Position numbers and translations under genes: made by a program. 64,000 nucleotides of DNA from Streptomyces sp. NBC_00306. GTDB lineage: Bacteria; Actinomycetota; Actinomycetes; Streptomycetales; Streptomycetaceae. The stretch spans positions 682,001 through 746,000 of the forward strand of contig NZ_CP108032.1 in the NCBI RefSeq assembly GCF_036169555.1, given 5' to 3'. Of the stretch, positions 56,740 to 64,000 are shown piece by piece. The notes beneath the pieces were generated by a model. It was not told where the DNA came from, did no database searches, and saw nothing but the letters and a program-made list of their open reading frames with translations. How positions within the stretch are numbered: the first letter of the stretch is position 1; every line of letters begins with the position of its first letter.

Positions 56740-57285
56740 ATGAAGATCGCATTTCTCGTGGCGCCCGAAGGCATCGAGCAGGTCGAACTCACGGAGCCCT
56801 GGAAGGCCGTCGAGGCCGCGGGCGACACCCCGAAGCTCGTCTCCACCCGATCCGGCACCGTCCAGGCCTTCGACCATCTCGACAAGGCGGACACGTTCCC
56901 CGTGGACCAGGTCGTGGGTGAGGCCTCCGTGGACGAATTCGGGGGTCTGGTCCTGCCGGGCGGGGTCGCGAATCCGGATGCCCTGCGCATGGACGAGCAG
57001 GCGGTCGCCTTCGTCCGGGCGTTCTTCGACGCGGGCAAGCCCGTGGCGGCCATCTGCCACGCCCCCTGGACCCTGATCGAGGCGGATGTGGTGGGCGGCC
57101 GGACGGTGACGTCCTGGCCGAGCCTGCGGACGGACCTGCGCAACGCCGGCGCCACCTGGGTGGACGAGCAGGTGCAGGTCTGCACGTCGGGTCCGAACAC
57201 CCTGATCACGAGCCGCAAGCCGGACGATCTGAAGGCGTTCAACGCCGCGTTCACCGAGGCGTTCGCCAGGGGCTCGGCCGGCTGA
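56740..57285 (+). CDS. DJ-1/PfpI family protein (YajL/PfpI/glyoxalase III-like)
   Basis: A 181-residue cytoplasmic protein. IAFLVAPEGIEQVELTEPWKAVEAAG, LVLPGGVANPDALRMDEQAVAFVRAFF and the nucleophile elbow AAICHAPWTLIEADVV with Cys106 match the PfpI subgroup. These are protein/nucleotide deglycases or methylglyoxal-handling stress proteins. The ATG at 56740 follows AAGGAG. It sits downstream of the sigma-B controlled CBS gene. This is a second DJ-1-fold gene in the window, unlike the secreted one at 23194. Confidence 0.9.
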   Translation: MKIAFLVAPEGIEQVELTEPWKAVEAAGDTPKLVSTRSGTVQAFDHLDKADTFPVDQVVGEASVDEFGGLVLPGGVANPDALRMDEQAVAFVRAFFDAGKPVAAICHAPWTLIEADVVGGRTVTSWPSLRTDLRNAGATWVDEQVQVCTSGPNTLITSRKPDDLKAFNAAFTEAFARGSAG

Positions 57286-57300
57286 CGAACCGCCGGCGGG

Positions 57301-57400
57301 CGGCAGCCGGGCAGGACACCCCTGGACGGCCGCCGGACAGGACACCACCGGCCGCCGCCGGACAGGACACCACCGGCCGCCACCGGGCAGGTCACCACCG
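57301..57400. repeat. 25-bp tandem repeats x4
   Basis: Units end at 57325, 57350, 57375 and 57400. The consensus starts GCCGCCGCCGG and ends CACCACCG; the first unit is degenerate. The array lies between the DJ-1 stop and the DUF6158 stop (convergent), so it may serve as a terminator region. Confidence 0.8.
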
Positions 57401-57474
57401 GCCGGCCGTGCTCCCGTCATGCGGGAAGCGCGGCCGGCCCGTCCATGCCCCGACCGCTGATGACCGTCCACCGC

Positions 57475-57738
57475 TCACCCCGCGTCCGGTCCGGCCTCCG
57501 ACCGGTCGCGCGCACCCGCCCGGGTCCGGCCCGGTGACACCGAACGCTCGGGGTGGCGGCGCAGATACTCCTCCTCCAGCTGCGCCATCCGGGTGGTGTG
57601 TGCGGAGAGCGCGGCGGGCGAGCCGTGCAGCAGCGTGTCGTGCCGGCTGCGGTGGATGGTCTCCAGCTCCCGGATGAGCTCGTGCTCACCGAGGCTGCCG
57701 GCGTCGATGCCCCTGGGCTCCTTCTCGGCCTGCGTCAT
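57475..57738 (-). CDS. DUF6158-type small protein
   Basis: An 87-residue soluble helical protein: GIDAGSLGEHELIRELETIHRSRHDTLLHGSPAALSAHTTRMAQLEEEYLRR (read in parts) is the DUF6158 signature. The C-terminus is a basic Arg/Gly tail. Function unknown; small helical proteins of this type occur with stress genes in Streptomyces. The ATG at 57736-57738 has AAGGAGC upstream. Its promoter would be a sigma-B type site sharing the palindrome GGGTACCC at 57790-57797 with the divergent baeRF2 gene. Confidence 0.88.
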   Translation of the reverse strand: MTQAEKEPRGIDAGSLGEHELIRELETIHRSRHDTLLHGSPAALSAHTTRMAQLEEEYLRRHPERSVSPGRTRAGARDRSEAGPDAG

Positions 57739-57770
57739 GACAGCCGTGCTCCTTCCGTACAGCGGTTTCC

Positions 57771-57795
57771 GTGTTGCTCCTGTGCAGACGGGTAC
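57771..57795 (+). promoter_or_regulatory. Sigma-B type promoter GTGT-N15-GGGTAC for the baeRF2 gene
   Basis: GTGT at 57771-57774 and GGGTAC at 57790-57795, 15-base spacer. The -10 overlaps the opposite-strand -10 in the palindrome GGGTACCC. Confidence 0.65.
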
Positions 57796-57815
57796 CCGCC
57801 CCCGACGCACTATCC
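57792..57815 (-). promoter_or_regulatory. Sigma-B type promoter GGAT-N14-GGGTAC for the DUF6158 gene
   Basis: On the minus strand GGAT (57815-57812) and GGGTAC (57797-57792), 14-base spacer. A start near 57785 leaves a leader of about 47 bases. Confidence 0.55.
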
Positions 57816-57835
57816 GGCCCTCTTGGAGGTAGCCC

Positions 57836-58957
57836 ATGCAACTCGGATTTCTCGCGCCCCTCTACGAGCGTCCCGGCCCCTGGGCCAGTGTCTATCTGGG
57901 CACGGACCGGGCCGACGAGGCGCACCCCGGCCGGCGTGAACTCCAGGCCCGTGCGGCCTGCCGCGAGCTGAGCGGACAGGGCGCGGACGAGGCGACCAGC
58001 CAGGCCGTGTACGAGGCGCTCATCGCGCCGGAGACCCTGCCCGGCAAGGCCGGTCGTGCCGTCTTCGCCGCGGGCGGAGAGGTCGTTCTGGACCCCGCGC
58101 TCACGGCCCGTCCGCCCGGGAACGGCGACGTCACCTGGTCGGCCGTGCCCCGCGTGGCACCCCTGCTGGACCTCGCCGAGCAGGAGCCGGTCTGCCTCGT
58201 GGCGTACATCGACCGCCAGGGTGCGGATCTGGAGGTCCGCAGCACCCACGGTCACCGCAGCGCCGGACAGGCCGAGGGCAGGGACTGGCCGCTGCACCGC
58301 AGCCCGAGCGCCGACTGGTCGGAGCAGCACTTCCAGCAGAGCGTCGAGAACACCTGGGACGAGAACGCCGCCACGACCGCGGCCGCGGTGGCCGGTGCCT
58401 GTGACCGGCACGACGCCGATCTGGTCGTCCTCGCCGGTGACGACCGGCAGCGCCGCGCCGTACATCGCAAGCTCCCCGCACGGCTGCACGCACATGTCGT
58501 CGAGACGGAGCACGGCAGCCGTTCGGACGGCGGCAACCGGCTGCTCGACGCGGACGTGGAGCGGGCCCGCGCGGACCGGCTGCACCAGCGGGCCGGCGAC
58601 GAGCTCGATCGCTATCTGTCGGCCCGGGACGCCACCGCGGAGGGGGTGCCCGCGCTGGTCGAGGCCGCGCGTGAGCACCGGATCGCGGCCCTGTTCGTAC
58701 GGCCCGAGGGCCAGGACGGCAATCGCGAGGTGTGGGTCGGCGACGACCCCGACCAGCTGGCCGTACGCCGCACGGAATCGCAGTACCTGGGCGAGGTCCA
58801 TCCGTCGTCGGCACGGGCGGACGACGCGTTGATCCGTTCGGCCGTCGCGACGAATGCGGAGGTCCTGCGGGTACCGCCGGTGGGCGGCCACAGCGTGCCC
58901 GTCGGCGGGCTCGGTGCCCTGCTGCGCTGGCCCTACCAGGACGAGGAACGCGCCTGA
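57836..58957 (+). CDS. baeRF2/Rv2629-like (Vms1/eRF1-fold) protein
   Basis: A 373-residue protein of the bacterial eRF1-related family 2: FLAPLYERPGPWASVYLGTDRADEAHPGRREL, then PRVAPLLDLAEQEPVCLVAYIDRQGADLEV, DADLVVLAGDDRQRRAVHRKLP and the C-terminal alpha/beta domain ALFVRPEGQDGNREVWVGDDP (all in parts). M. tuberculosis Rv2629 belongs to the same family and is part of the dormancy regulon. A role in ribosome rescue or release of stalled chains is a reasonable guess. The ATG at 57836 follows TGGAGG. Driven by a sigma-B type promoter; a terminator follows at 58970. Confidence 0.9.
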   Translation: MQLGFLAPLYERPGPWASVYLGTDRADEAHPGRRELQARAACRELSGQGADEATSQAVYEALIAPETLPGKAGRAVFAAGGEVVLDPALTARPPGNGDVTWSAVPRVAPLLDLAEQEPVCLVAYIDRQGADLEVRSTHGHRSAGQAEGRDWPLHRSPSADWSEQHFQQSVENTWDENAATTAAAVAGACDRHDADLVVLAGDDRQRRAVHRKLPARLHAHVVETEHGSRSDGGNRLLDADVERARADRLHQRAGDELDRYLSARDATAEGVPALVEAAREHRIAALFVRPEGQDGNREVWVGDDPDQLAVRRTESQYLGEVHPSSARADDALIRSAVATNAEVLRVPPVGGHSVPVGGLGALLRWPYQDEERA

Positions 58958-58969
58958 GCGCTCCGCCGC

Positions 58970-59000
58970 CCGGCTGCCGGGCTCCCGGCCCGGCAGCCGG
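58970..59000 (+). terminator. Terminator, 12-bp perfect stem
   Basis: CCGGCTGCCGGG (58970-58981) pairs exactly with 58989-59000 around the loop CTCCCGG, 12 bases after the baeRF2 stop. Confidence 0.82.
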
Positions 59001-59139
59001 TGCGCGACTCGCGGGGACGCGGACCTGAGGGGACTATGAGGAGGAGCCGGATCCCGGTTGCACCCGCCCCCCAGGCCCGCGGCCGCACGTCCCGGGGCAC
59101 GTCGAGGACGCCGCGTAACCTCAGGACACGAGTGTTGTG

Positions 59140-59967
59140 ATGGACAAGAAGAGATTTGCCCACGCCGCCGGCACGGCGTCGAGCGCGGACATGTTCGGCG
59201 CACCCTGCTGGGTCAGCCTCATGGCCCGCGACCTCCGCGCCTCCCAGGATTTCTACGGTGCCGTCCTCGGCTGGAAGTTCCGCCGGGCGGCCCTCGGTGA
59301 CGAGTTCAGCGTCGCCTTCGCCGACGGGACGCCGGTCGCCGGCATCGGCGCACTGGCGCCCCGCCTTCAGGTCGCCGTCGCCTGGACGCCGTACTTCGCC
59401 GTCGCCGACGCGGACGTGGCGGCCTCACGCATCCGCGAGCGCAGTGGCACGGTCGCCGTCGGTCCGCTCGCCTTCTCCCTCGGTCGCGGAGCCCTCGCCG
59501 CGGACCGCGACGGTGCCGTCTTCGGCATCTGGGAGGGCGCGCTTCTGCCCGACTGGCAGTCCAGCCACAAGGACGCGCCCGCCTGGCTCCTGCTGCGCAC
59601 CCGCGACGCCTTCGACGCCGCGATCTTCTACGGCGAGGTCCTCGACTGGGCCGGCGACAGCCCGGGCGGCTGCGACGTCAGCTACGAGAACGACGAAGTG
59701 GTCCTCCTCAACAACGGGCATGTGCTGGCGCGGCTGAACTCCGGCGCGGTGGAGGCGGCACCCGACCCGCTCGTCCGTCCTCGCTGGGACGTGCACTTCC
59801 CCGTCGCCGACCTCGACGCCACGACCGCTGCCGTACGCGACCAGGGCGGCACCGTGATGGCGGAGCGGCTGACACGCGAGGGCCGGGAGGCCGCGGTCCG
59901 CGACCCCGACGGCGCCCTGTTCACCCTCACCAGCCGCACCGAGACGGGAAGCGGCGCCGGGAGCTGA
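59140..59967 (+). CDS. VOC-superfamily protein with two glyoxalase-like domains
   Basis: A 275-residue protein with two vicinal-oxygen-chelate modules: residues about 18-130 (APCWVSLMARDLRASQDFYGAVLGWKF, ... DRDGAVFGIWEG) and about 140-265 (APAWLLLRTRDAFDAAIFYGEVLDWA, ... RDPDGALFTLTS). This tandem type often acts in drug or toxic-compound binding in Streptomyces. The metal-binding residues are only partly readable. The start could be ATG 59140 or GTG 59137; no ribosome site is at ideal distance. Confidence 0.88.
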   Translation: MDKKRFAHAAGTASSADMFGAPCWVSLMARDLRASQDFYGAVLGWKFRRAALGDEFSVAFADGTPVAGIGALAPRLQVAVAWTPYFAVADADVAASRIRERSGTVAVGPLAFSLGRGALAADRDGAVFGIWEGALLPDWQSSHKDAPAWLLLRTRDAFDAAIFYGEVLDWAGDSPGGCDVSYENDEVVLLNNGHVLARLNSGAVEAAPDPLVRPRWDVHFPVADLDATTAAVRDQGGTVMAERLTREGREAAVRDPDGALFTLTSRTETGSGAGS

Positions 59968-60166
59968 TGGGTCCAACCTGCCCGGCGCCTGCGCTTCCTC
60001 GCGCGAAGGGAACGTGCTGAGGGGGTACCGCGGTCCGGCGGACCGAAACCCGTCGGGGTGGACGGACCCGTCCGCGTGCGTGTCGGCTCCGGCCGGGGGA
60101 ATGAGCGGAACGAGGATGCCGTCCACCGTGCGGGACGGCTCGGCCTGGCCGGAAGGGAATGCGGGC

Positions 60167-60544
60167 ATGTCGGGGATGAGTGACGAGCAGGCGGGCACCG
60201 GGAACGCCGCCGACGCGTCATGGGCTGCCTCTGACGAGGAGCAGTACCGCGTCGTGAGTGCGGAGGCCGAGTCCGAGGAGCTGCGCAAAGAGGTCGACGG
60301 ACTGCGGCAGGCGCTCGCCTCGCACCCGGTCATCGACATGGCGCGAGGAATCGTCATGGCCACCGCGGCCTGCACACCGGAGCAGGCCTGGCAGCTGCTG
60401 GTGGACGTCTCCCAGCACAGCAACGTCAAGCTGCGCGAGGTGGCACGGCACATCGTGGACAGCGTCAACGGCCCGCCGCCGCCCCCGGCCGTACGCACCG
60501 CACTGCGCGCTGCGATCGCGACCCTGCGCGACGGCACCGGATAG
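60167..60544 (+). CDS. ANTAR-domain RNA-binding antitermination protein
   Basis: A 125-residue protein. An N-terminal coiled-coil segment (EELRKEVDGLRQALASHPVI) leads into an ANTAR domain: DMARGIVMATAACTPEQAWQLLVDVSQHSNVKLREVARHIVD (read in parts). ANTAR proteins bind paired RNA hairpins and prevent termination. No sensor domain is attached. The ATG at 60167 has GGAAGGGA eight bases upstream. The next gene codes for a SpoIIE phosphatase whose N-terminus also looks ANTAR-like, suggesting a functional pair. A GGGTAC hexamer at 60023-60028 lacks a good -35. Confidence 0.87.
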   Translation: MSGMSDEQAGTGNAADASWAASDEEQYRVVSAEAESEELRKEVDGLRQALASHPVIDMARGIVMATAACTPEQAWQLLVDVSQHSNVKLREVARHIVDSVNGPPPPPAVRTALRAAIATLRDGTG

Positions 60545-60550
60545 GGCTCA

Positions 60551-60571
60551 CGGCCCGCCTCTGCCGGGCCG
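60551..60571 (+). terminator. Short hairpin after the ANTAR gene
   Basis: CGGCCCG pairs with CGGGCCG around the loop CCTCTGC, seven bases after the stop. A modest terminator candidate. Confidence 0.4.
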
Positions 60572-60665
60572 CCGCAGGCAGTGCCGCTCCGGGCCCCTCC
60601 CCGTAGAATCCGGATCGGGTGCGATCACACGGTGTCGCACCTCTCTGCCCGGGATGGGAGAGTCC

Positions 60666-62966
60666 GTGAGCACGTCCGCACAGGATCCTTCCGGCGCAGG
60701 CCGGGAGCGGGACGATCTGGCCGCGGCCGTGGCCGAGCTGTCCGCGCGGAACGCGGATCTGCGGGCCGAACTCGTGCGACGGCATCTGCTGGACCTGGCG
60801 ACCGGAGTGCTGGTGACCCGGCTGGCCACCTCCCCCGCCGAGGCCGCCGAGCAGCTGGCCCGTATGGCCGCCGAAACCGGCCTGAGCACGGAGGACTTCG
60901 CCGCCGACGTCGTGAACGGCGTCGCCGGTACCGTCGCGGTCTCTCCCCCTCCGGCCACGGCGACCGCGTCGTCCGCCGCGTACGCCGACCGGGGGCCGCG
61001 CGCTGACGAGGCGCGCCGGATGCGTCGTGCGATGACAGACGCGGAGGCGCATCACACGGTCGAGGAGGCCGCAGCCGCCCTCCTCGACGGCGGGCTCAGG
61101 CATCTGGGCGTGCGGAGCCTGTGGCTGTGGCGGCGGACCGGATCGGGATGTCTCCAGCTCGCCGGGCACGCCGGCGTCGGGGCCACCGAGGCGTCGCAGT
61201 GGCGGTGGATCCCGCCGTCGCTTCCCGCGTCGTTCCGGCCGGCTCTGCTGGAGGACTCACCGGTCTGGCTCGCGGCGGGTCCGCCGCCCGACGACGTGCT
61301 GCCGGGCCCGGCACCGCAGGCGGCCCGTGCGGTGCTGCCCCTGCGGCTGCGCGGCACGACCGTCGGGGTGGCCCTGGCGGTCTGGCCCGACCGCGCCGAC
61401 CTCGACGGGCCGGTGCGGCGCGCCCTCACCGATCTGATGGACGTGGCCGCACGGGTCCTGACGGCTCCCCTGTGGGAGCCCGCCCCGCTGCCGGCGCTGG
61501 ACGAGCTGCTCGACGCGATGGCCCACCCCGCACTCACGCTGGTACGCGACCCGGAGACGGGTGCCCTTGCCGTCGAACACCTCAACCAGGCGGCGGTGGA
61601 AGCTCTCGGCAGCGCGGGACACACCACCGGTCAGCTCCTGAGCCGGACGCTTCCCCTGCTCCACGCACCGATCGCCGAACTCGCCGAACTCGCGCACTCC
61701 ACCTCGTCGCTCCAGCGGGCTTCCAGGCTGCCCGCGGTGGACCACGGCGACGCGCCGGCTCCGCTGCTCGACGTACGGGTGCTGCCCGCCGGGGCCGAGC
61801 GGACCGTCGTCCTGTGGCACAGCAGCACCGACCGGGGTGCGGCGGCCACCCGTGCAGTCGCCAGGCTCCAGGGCGTGGCACCGTTCGAGGACAACCTGCT
61901 GACCGGTACGTCCTCGTGGGGCGAGCAGGCGTACGGCATCTTCGGGGCCCCGAGGGACGCTCGGCCGATCCCGCTCACGGAGCTGTACCAGCGGGTCCAT
62001 CCGGAGGACGACGAGGACCTGACCGAGCTGCTGCGGAACCTCACCCAGCGACGCAGAGGCGCCGCCACGGTGATCCGTGTGGTCCGGGACGACGGCCGGC
62101 AGCGGCATGTGCGCATCACCGCAGAACCGCTGCTCGACCAGAGAACCCTCATCGGCATCTCGGGCATCTACCAGGATGTGTCCGCCGAGTTCCACACCGA
62201 GGTGGCCCTGTCGGCGACCTTCGACCAACTGACCGCCGTCCAGGCGCAGGCGGCCCTGCGTCATCGCCTCGCGCTCCAGCTCCAGCAGGCGATCGTTCCG
62301 GAGATGCCCGCCCTGGAGGTGCTGCCCGGTCTCCAGGCCACCGCCCGCTACCGGCCCGCGGTGCAGGAGTACCGCGTCGGCGGCGACTGGTACGACGTAC
62401 TGCCGCTGCCGGACGGGAAGGTCCTCGTGGCCGTCGGGGACATCGCCGGGCACGGCATCGACTCCGCCACCGGCATGGTCGCCCTGCGCAACGCGCTCCG
62501 CGGTCTGGCCTTCACCGGTCACCGGCCCGGACGCCTGATGTCCTGGCTGAACGAGGTCACCATCCATACCCAGGGGCGCCCGACCGCGACCGCCGTGTGC
62601 GCGCTCTACGACCCGGCGGACCGCACCCTGCGCTGGGCGAGCGCCGGCCATCTGCCGCTGCTGCTGCTCCGCGAGGGACATGCGCAGTTGCTGGCTCCGC
62701 CGAAGAACATCCTTCTGGGGGCGACTCCGGACGCCCGGTACGAGGAGATCACGACCCAGCTGAAGCCGGGCGACACCCTGCTGCTGTTCACCGACGGTCT
62801 CATCGAGCGCCGCCACGACGCACTCGACGAAGGCCTCCGGTCGCTGCTGCGCACGGCGGAGGAACTGGCCGGGCGGGAGATCGACGACCAGGTGGACCGG
62901 CTGCTGGGAGCCGCGACCGGCGACACCGACGACGACACGAGTCTGATCGCGGTACGGGTCCGCTAG
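60666..62966 (+). CDS. SpoIIE-type PP2C phosphatase with ANTAR-like, GAF and PAS domains
   Basis: A 766-residue signalling phosphatase. Residues about 20-85 (LRAELVRRHLLDLATGVLVTRLATSPAEAAEQLARMA, read in parts) resemble an ANTAR three-helix domain. GAF-like sequence lies at about 110-280 and PAS-like sequence at about 280-520 (DTAIRVVRDDGRQRHVRITAEPL area, GISGIYQDVSAEF). The C-terminal PP2C/SpoIIE domain starts around 540 (LQQAIVPEMPALEVLPGLQATARYRPAVQEYRVGGDWYDV, then VGDIAGHGIDSATGM, LLFTDGLIERR and DDDTSLIAVRV). Such enzymes dephosphorylate anti-anti-sigma factors to switch on SigB/F regulons. GTG 60666 is chosen from GGAGAG spacing; ATG 60654 is the alternative. Confidence 0.92.
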   Translation: MSTSAQDPSGAGRERDDLAAAVAELSARNADLRAELVRRHLLDLATGVLVTRLATSPAEAAEQLARMAAETGLSTEDFAADVVNGVAGTVAVSPPPATATASSAAYADRGPRADEARRMRRAMTDAEAHHTVEEAAAALLDGGLRHLGVRSLWLWRRTGSGCLQLAGHAGVGATEASQWRWIPPSLPASFRPALLEDSPVWLAAGPPPDDVLPGPAPQAARAVLPLRLRGTTVGVALAVWPDRADLDGPVRRALTDLMDVAARVLTAPLWEPAPLPALDELLDAMAHPALTLVRDPETGALAVEHLNQAAVEALGSAGHTTGQLLSRTLPLLHAPIAELAELAHSTSSLQRASRLPAVDHGDAPAPLLDVRVLPAGAERTVVLWHSSTDRGAAATRAVARLQGVAPFEDNLLTGTSSWGEQAYGIFGAPRDARPIPLTELYQRVHPEDDEDLTELLRNLTQRRRGAATVIRVVRDDGRQRHVRITAEPLLDQRTLIGISGIYQDVSAEFHTEVALSATFDQLTAVQAQAALRHRLALQLQQAIVPEMPALEVLPGLQATARYRPAVQEYRVGGDWYDVLPLPDGKVLVAVGDIAGHGIDSATGMVALRNALRGLAFTGHRPGRLMSWLNEVTIHTQGRPTATAVCALYDPADRTLRWASAGHLPLLLLREGHAQLLAPPKNILLGATPDARYEEITTQLKPGDTLLLFTDGLIERRHDALDEGLRSLLRTAEELAGREIDDQVDRLLGAATGDTDDDTSLIAVRVR

Positions 62967-63042
62967 TGCCTGTCGCTCGGATCACGCCGGGAGCGGCACG
63001 TGGGTCACCACGGTCCCGCCCGCAGGGCCCGCCCGCAGGTGC

Positions 63043-64000
63043 TCACTCGGCGGAGCCGCGGCTCTCCCGGGCCAGCCAGCTGCGGATCTTCGTCATCAGC
63101 TGGTCCGTGTCAACCGGCTTGGCCACATAGTCGTTGGCCCCCGCGGCCAGCACCTCGGCCCGGTCACCGGGCATGACCTTGGCGGTGACCGCGATGATCG
63201 GCACCTCGGCGAACCGGGGGATCCGCCGGATGGCGCCCATGGTGGCGATGCCGTCCATGCCGGCCATCATCACGTCCATCACGATCAGATCGACGTTCTC
63301 GTGAGCTTGCAGTACCTCGATCCCCTCCTGGCCGCCGGCCGCCTGGAGAACCAGCATGCCCTCGTGCTCCAGGACCTCGGTGAGGGCGAAGACATTGCGG
63401 GTGTCGTCGTCGACGACCAGGACCGTGGCTCCCGGCGCCTGACCGACCGTGCGCGGCAGAGCCCGGGCGTGTGCTTCCGCCCGTTCCGCCGTCGCGGGCA
63501 CCCGGGGTGCGGCCAGCGCGTGGACCGGCAGGTAGAGCGTGAAGCGGCTGCCCTCGCCCAGCGTGCTCTCGGCGGTGATGGTGCCGCCGAGGAGCTGGGC
63601 GACCTCGCGGCTGATGGAGAGACCGAGGCCGGTGCCACCGTACCGCCGTGACGTGGTTCCGTCGCCCTGCTGGAAGGCGCCGAAGACGGTCTGCAGCCGG
63701 TCCGCGGGGATACCGATACCCGTATCGGTGACCCGGAAGGCCAGGGTCGCCCCGCTGTCGCGCAGGGCGAGCGGCAGTTCGCCGGCGTCGGCGTTCTCGA
63801 TGCGCAGCTCGACCCGGCCCCGCTCGGTGAACTTCAGCGCGTTCGACAGCAGATTGCGCAGCACCTGCCGGAGCCGGGACTCGTCGGTGGTCAGCTGGGC
63901 CGGTATGTCCGCGGCGGCCGTCACCCGGAACTCCAGCTCGCGCTCGCCGGCCACCGGCCGGAAGGTCGCCTCGACGTAGTCGAGGAGCTGCGCCAGCTCG
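63043..64000 (-). CDS. Hybrid sensor histidine kinase-response regulator, C-terminal part
   Basis: The 319 C-terminal codons; the gene enters from the right edge. Visible are the ATPase half of a histidine kinase (N box RLRQVLRNLLSNALKFTERG, G1 box FRVTDTGIGIPADRL, F box FGAFQQGDGTTSRRYGGTGLGLSISREVAQLLGG, read in parts) and a fused receiver domain with phospho-Asp in VDLIVMDVMMAGMDGIATM, preceded by VLVVDDDTRNVFAL, and Lys in NDYVAKPVDTDQLMTKI. The sensing part lies outside the window. It converges with the SpoIIE phosphatase gene over 76 bases. Confidence 0.95.
   Translation of the reverse strand, partial: ELAQLLDYVEATFRPVAGERELEFRVTAAADIPAQLTTDESRLRQVLRNLLSNALKFTERGRVELRIENADAGELPLALRDSGATLAFRVTDTGIGIPADRLQTVFGAFQQGDGTTSRRYGGTGLGLSISREVAQLLGGTITAESTLGEGSRFTLYLPVHALAAPRVPATAERAEAHARALPRTVGQAPGATVLVVDDDTRNVFALTEVLEHEGMLVLQAAGGQEGIEVLQAHENVDLIVMDVMMAGMDGIATMGAIRRIPRFAEVPIIAVTAKVMPGDRAEVLAAGANDYVAKPVDTDQLMTKIRSWLARESRGSAE

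Noticed and set aside
60023..60028. GGGTAC before the ANTAR gene
   Set aside because: The -35 windows at 14, 15 and 16 bases all fail the GNNT form, so it was not listed as a promoter.
1..64000. CRISPR arrays, tRNA, rRNA, insertion sequences, attachment sites
   Set aside because: I saw no spaced palindromic arrays, no cloverleaf-like runs with CCA ends, no transposase frames and no target-site duplications.

Overview
The window is high-GC actinobacterial chromosome and almost certainly Streptomyces. The evidence is strong third-position GC bias, many GTG starts, AfsR/SARP-like and LuxR-type STAND regulators, Streptomyces-type small DUF proteins, several sigma factors, and only one TTA codon noticed in all the recognised genes. 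I saw no tRNA, rRNA, insertion sequence, prophage or CRISPR array. Both ends cut through genes (an MMPL transporter on the left, a hybrid histidine kinase on the right).

Layout, left to right. 1-1250: MMPL transporter start, a small membrane coiled-coil protein, and an ArsR-type repressor with two identical-spacing operators in front of it. 1400-12600: monooxygenase-like protein, a zinc-finger/STAND/LuxR regulator, an ECF sigma factor divergent from a penicillin-binding-like lipoprotein, an AfsR-like regulator, a DrrAB-type exporter and a membrane-anchored protein. 12670-15440: a cobalamin riboswitch, metE and a strong terminator. 16100-20650: metabolic singletons (hydroxyaspartate/serine/threonine ammonia-lyase, RibD-like reductase, alpha/beta hydrolase, SDR, DUF998). 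20800-23110: a zinc/manganese-type ABC uptake operon. 23190-31300: a DJ-1-like secreted protein followed by an unassigned acyl-CoA locus (adenylating enzyme, CoA transferase, acyl-CoA dehydrogenase, GH88-like hydrolase, MFS exporter). 31400-33030: a Met/His-rich membrane protein and an ECF sigma factor. 34800-38600: acyl-CoA dehydrogenase, beta-lactamase-family hydrolase and hydroxyisobutyryl-CoA hydrolase-like enzyme. 38800-42290: a very large secreted phosphodiester-glycosidase/phosphoesterase fusion. 42480-47940: a sulfonate-type sulfur-scavenging operon with a previously unannotated Cys-containing leader peptide. 47980-49770: a sortase-E (LAXTG) surface protein and a ZnT9-like cation transporter.

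49880-64000 reads as a stress-response island. It holds a sigma-B/F family sigma factor, small DUF proteins (DUF6328, DUF6458, DUF6158), a CBS protein, a DJ-1 protein, a LigD-type polymerase, transketolase, NDH-2, a baeRF2/Rv2629-like protein, an ANTAR protein, a SpoIIE-type phosphatase and a hybrid kinase. Four promoter-like sites of the form GNNT-N14/15-GGGTAC sit in the two divergent spacers of this island (55956-56211 and 57771-57815). They match the S. coelicolor sigma-B consensus as I remember it and tie the small genes to the nearby sigma factor.

The most interesting items are the sigma-B promoter pairs, the leader peptide of the sulfonate operon, the paired TGTCA-N8-TGACA operators, the unassigned acyl-CoA locus with an octamer array in its divergent promoter, and the single TTA (bldA-type) codon in the membrane protein ahead of an ECF sigma factor. 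All functions are inferred from reading the sequence; no database search was run.
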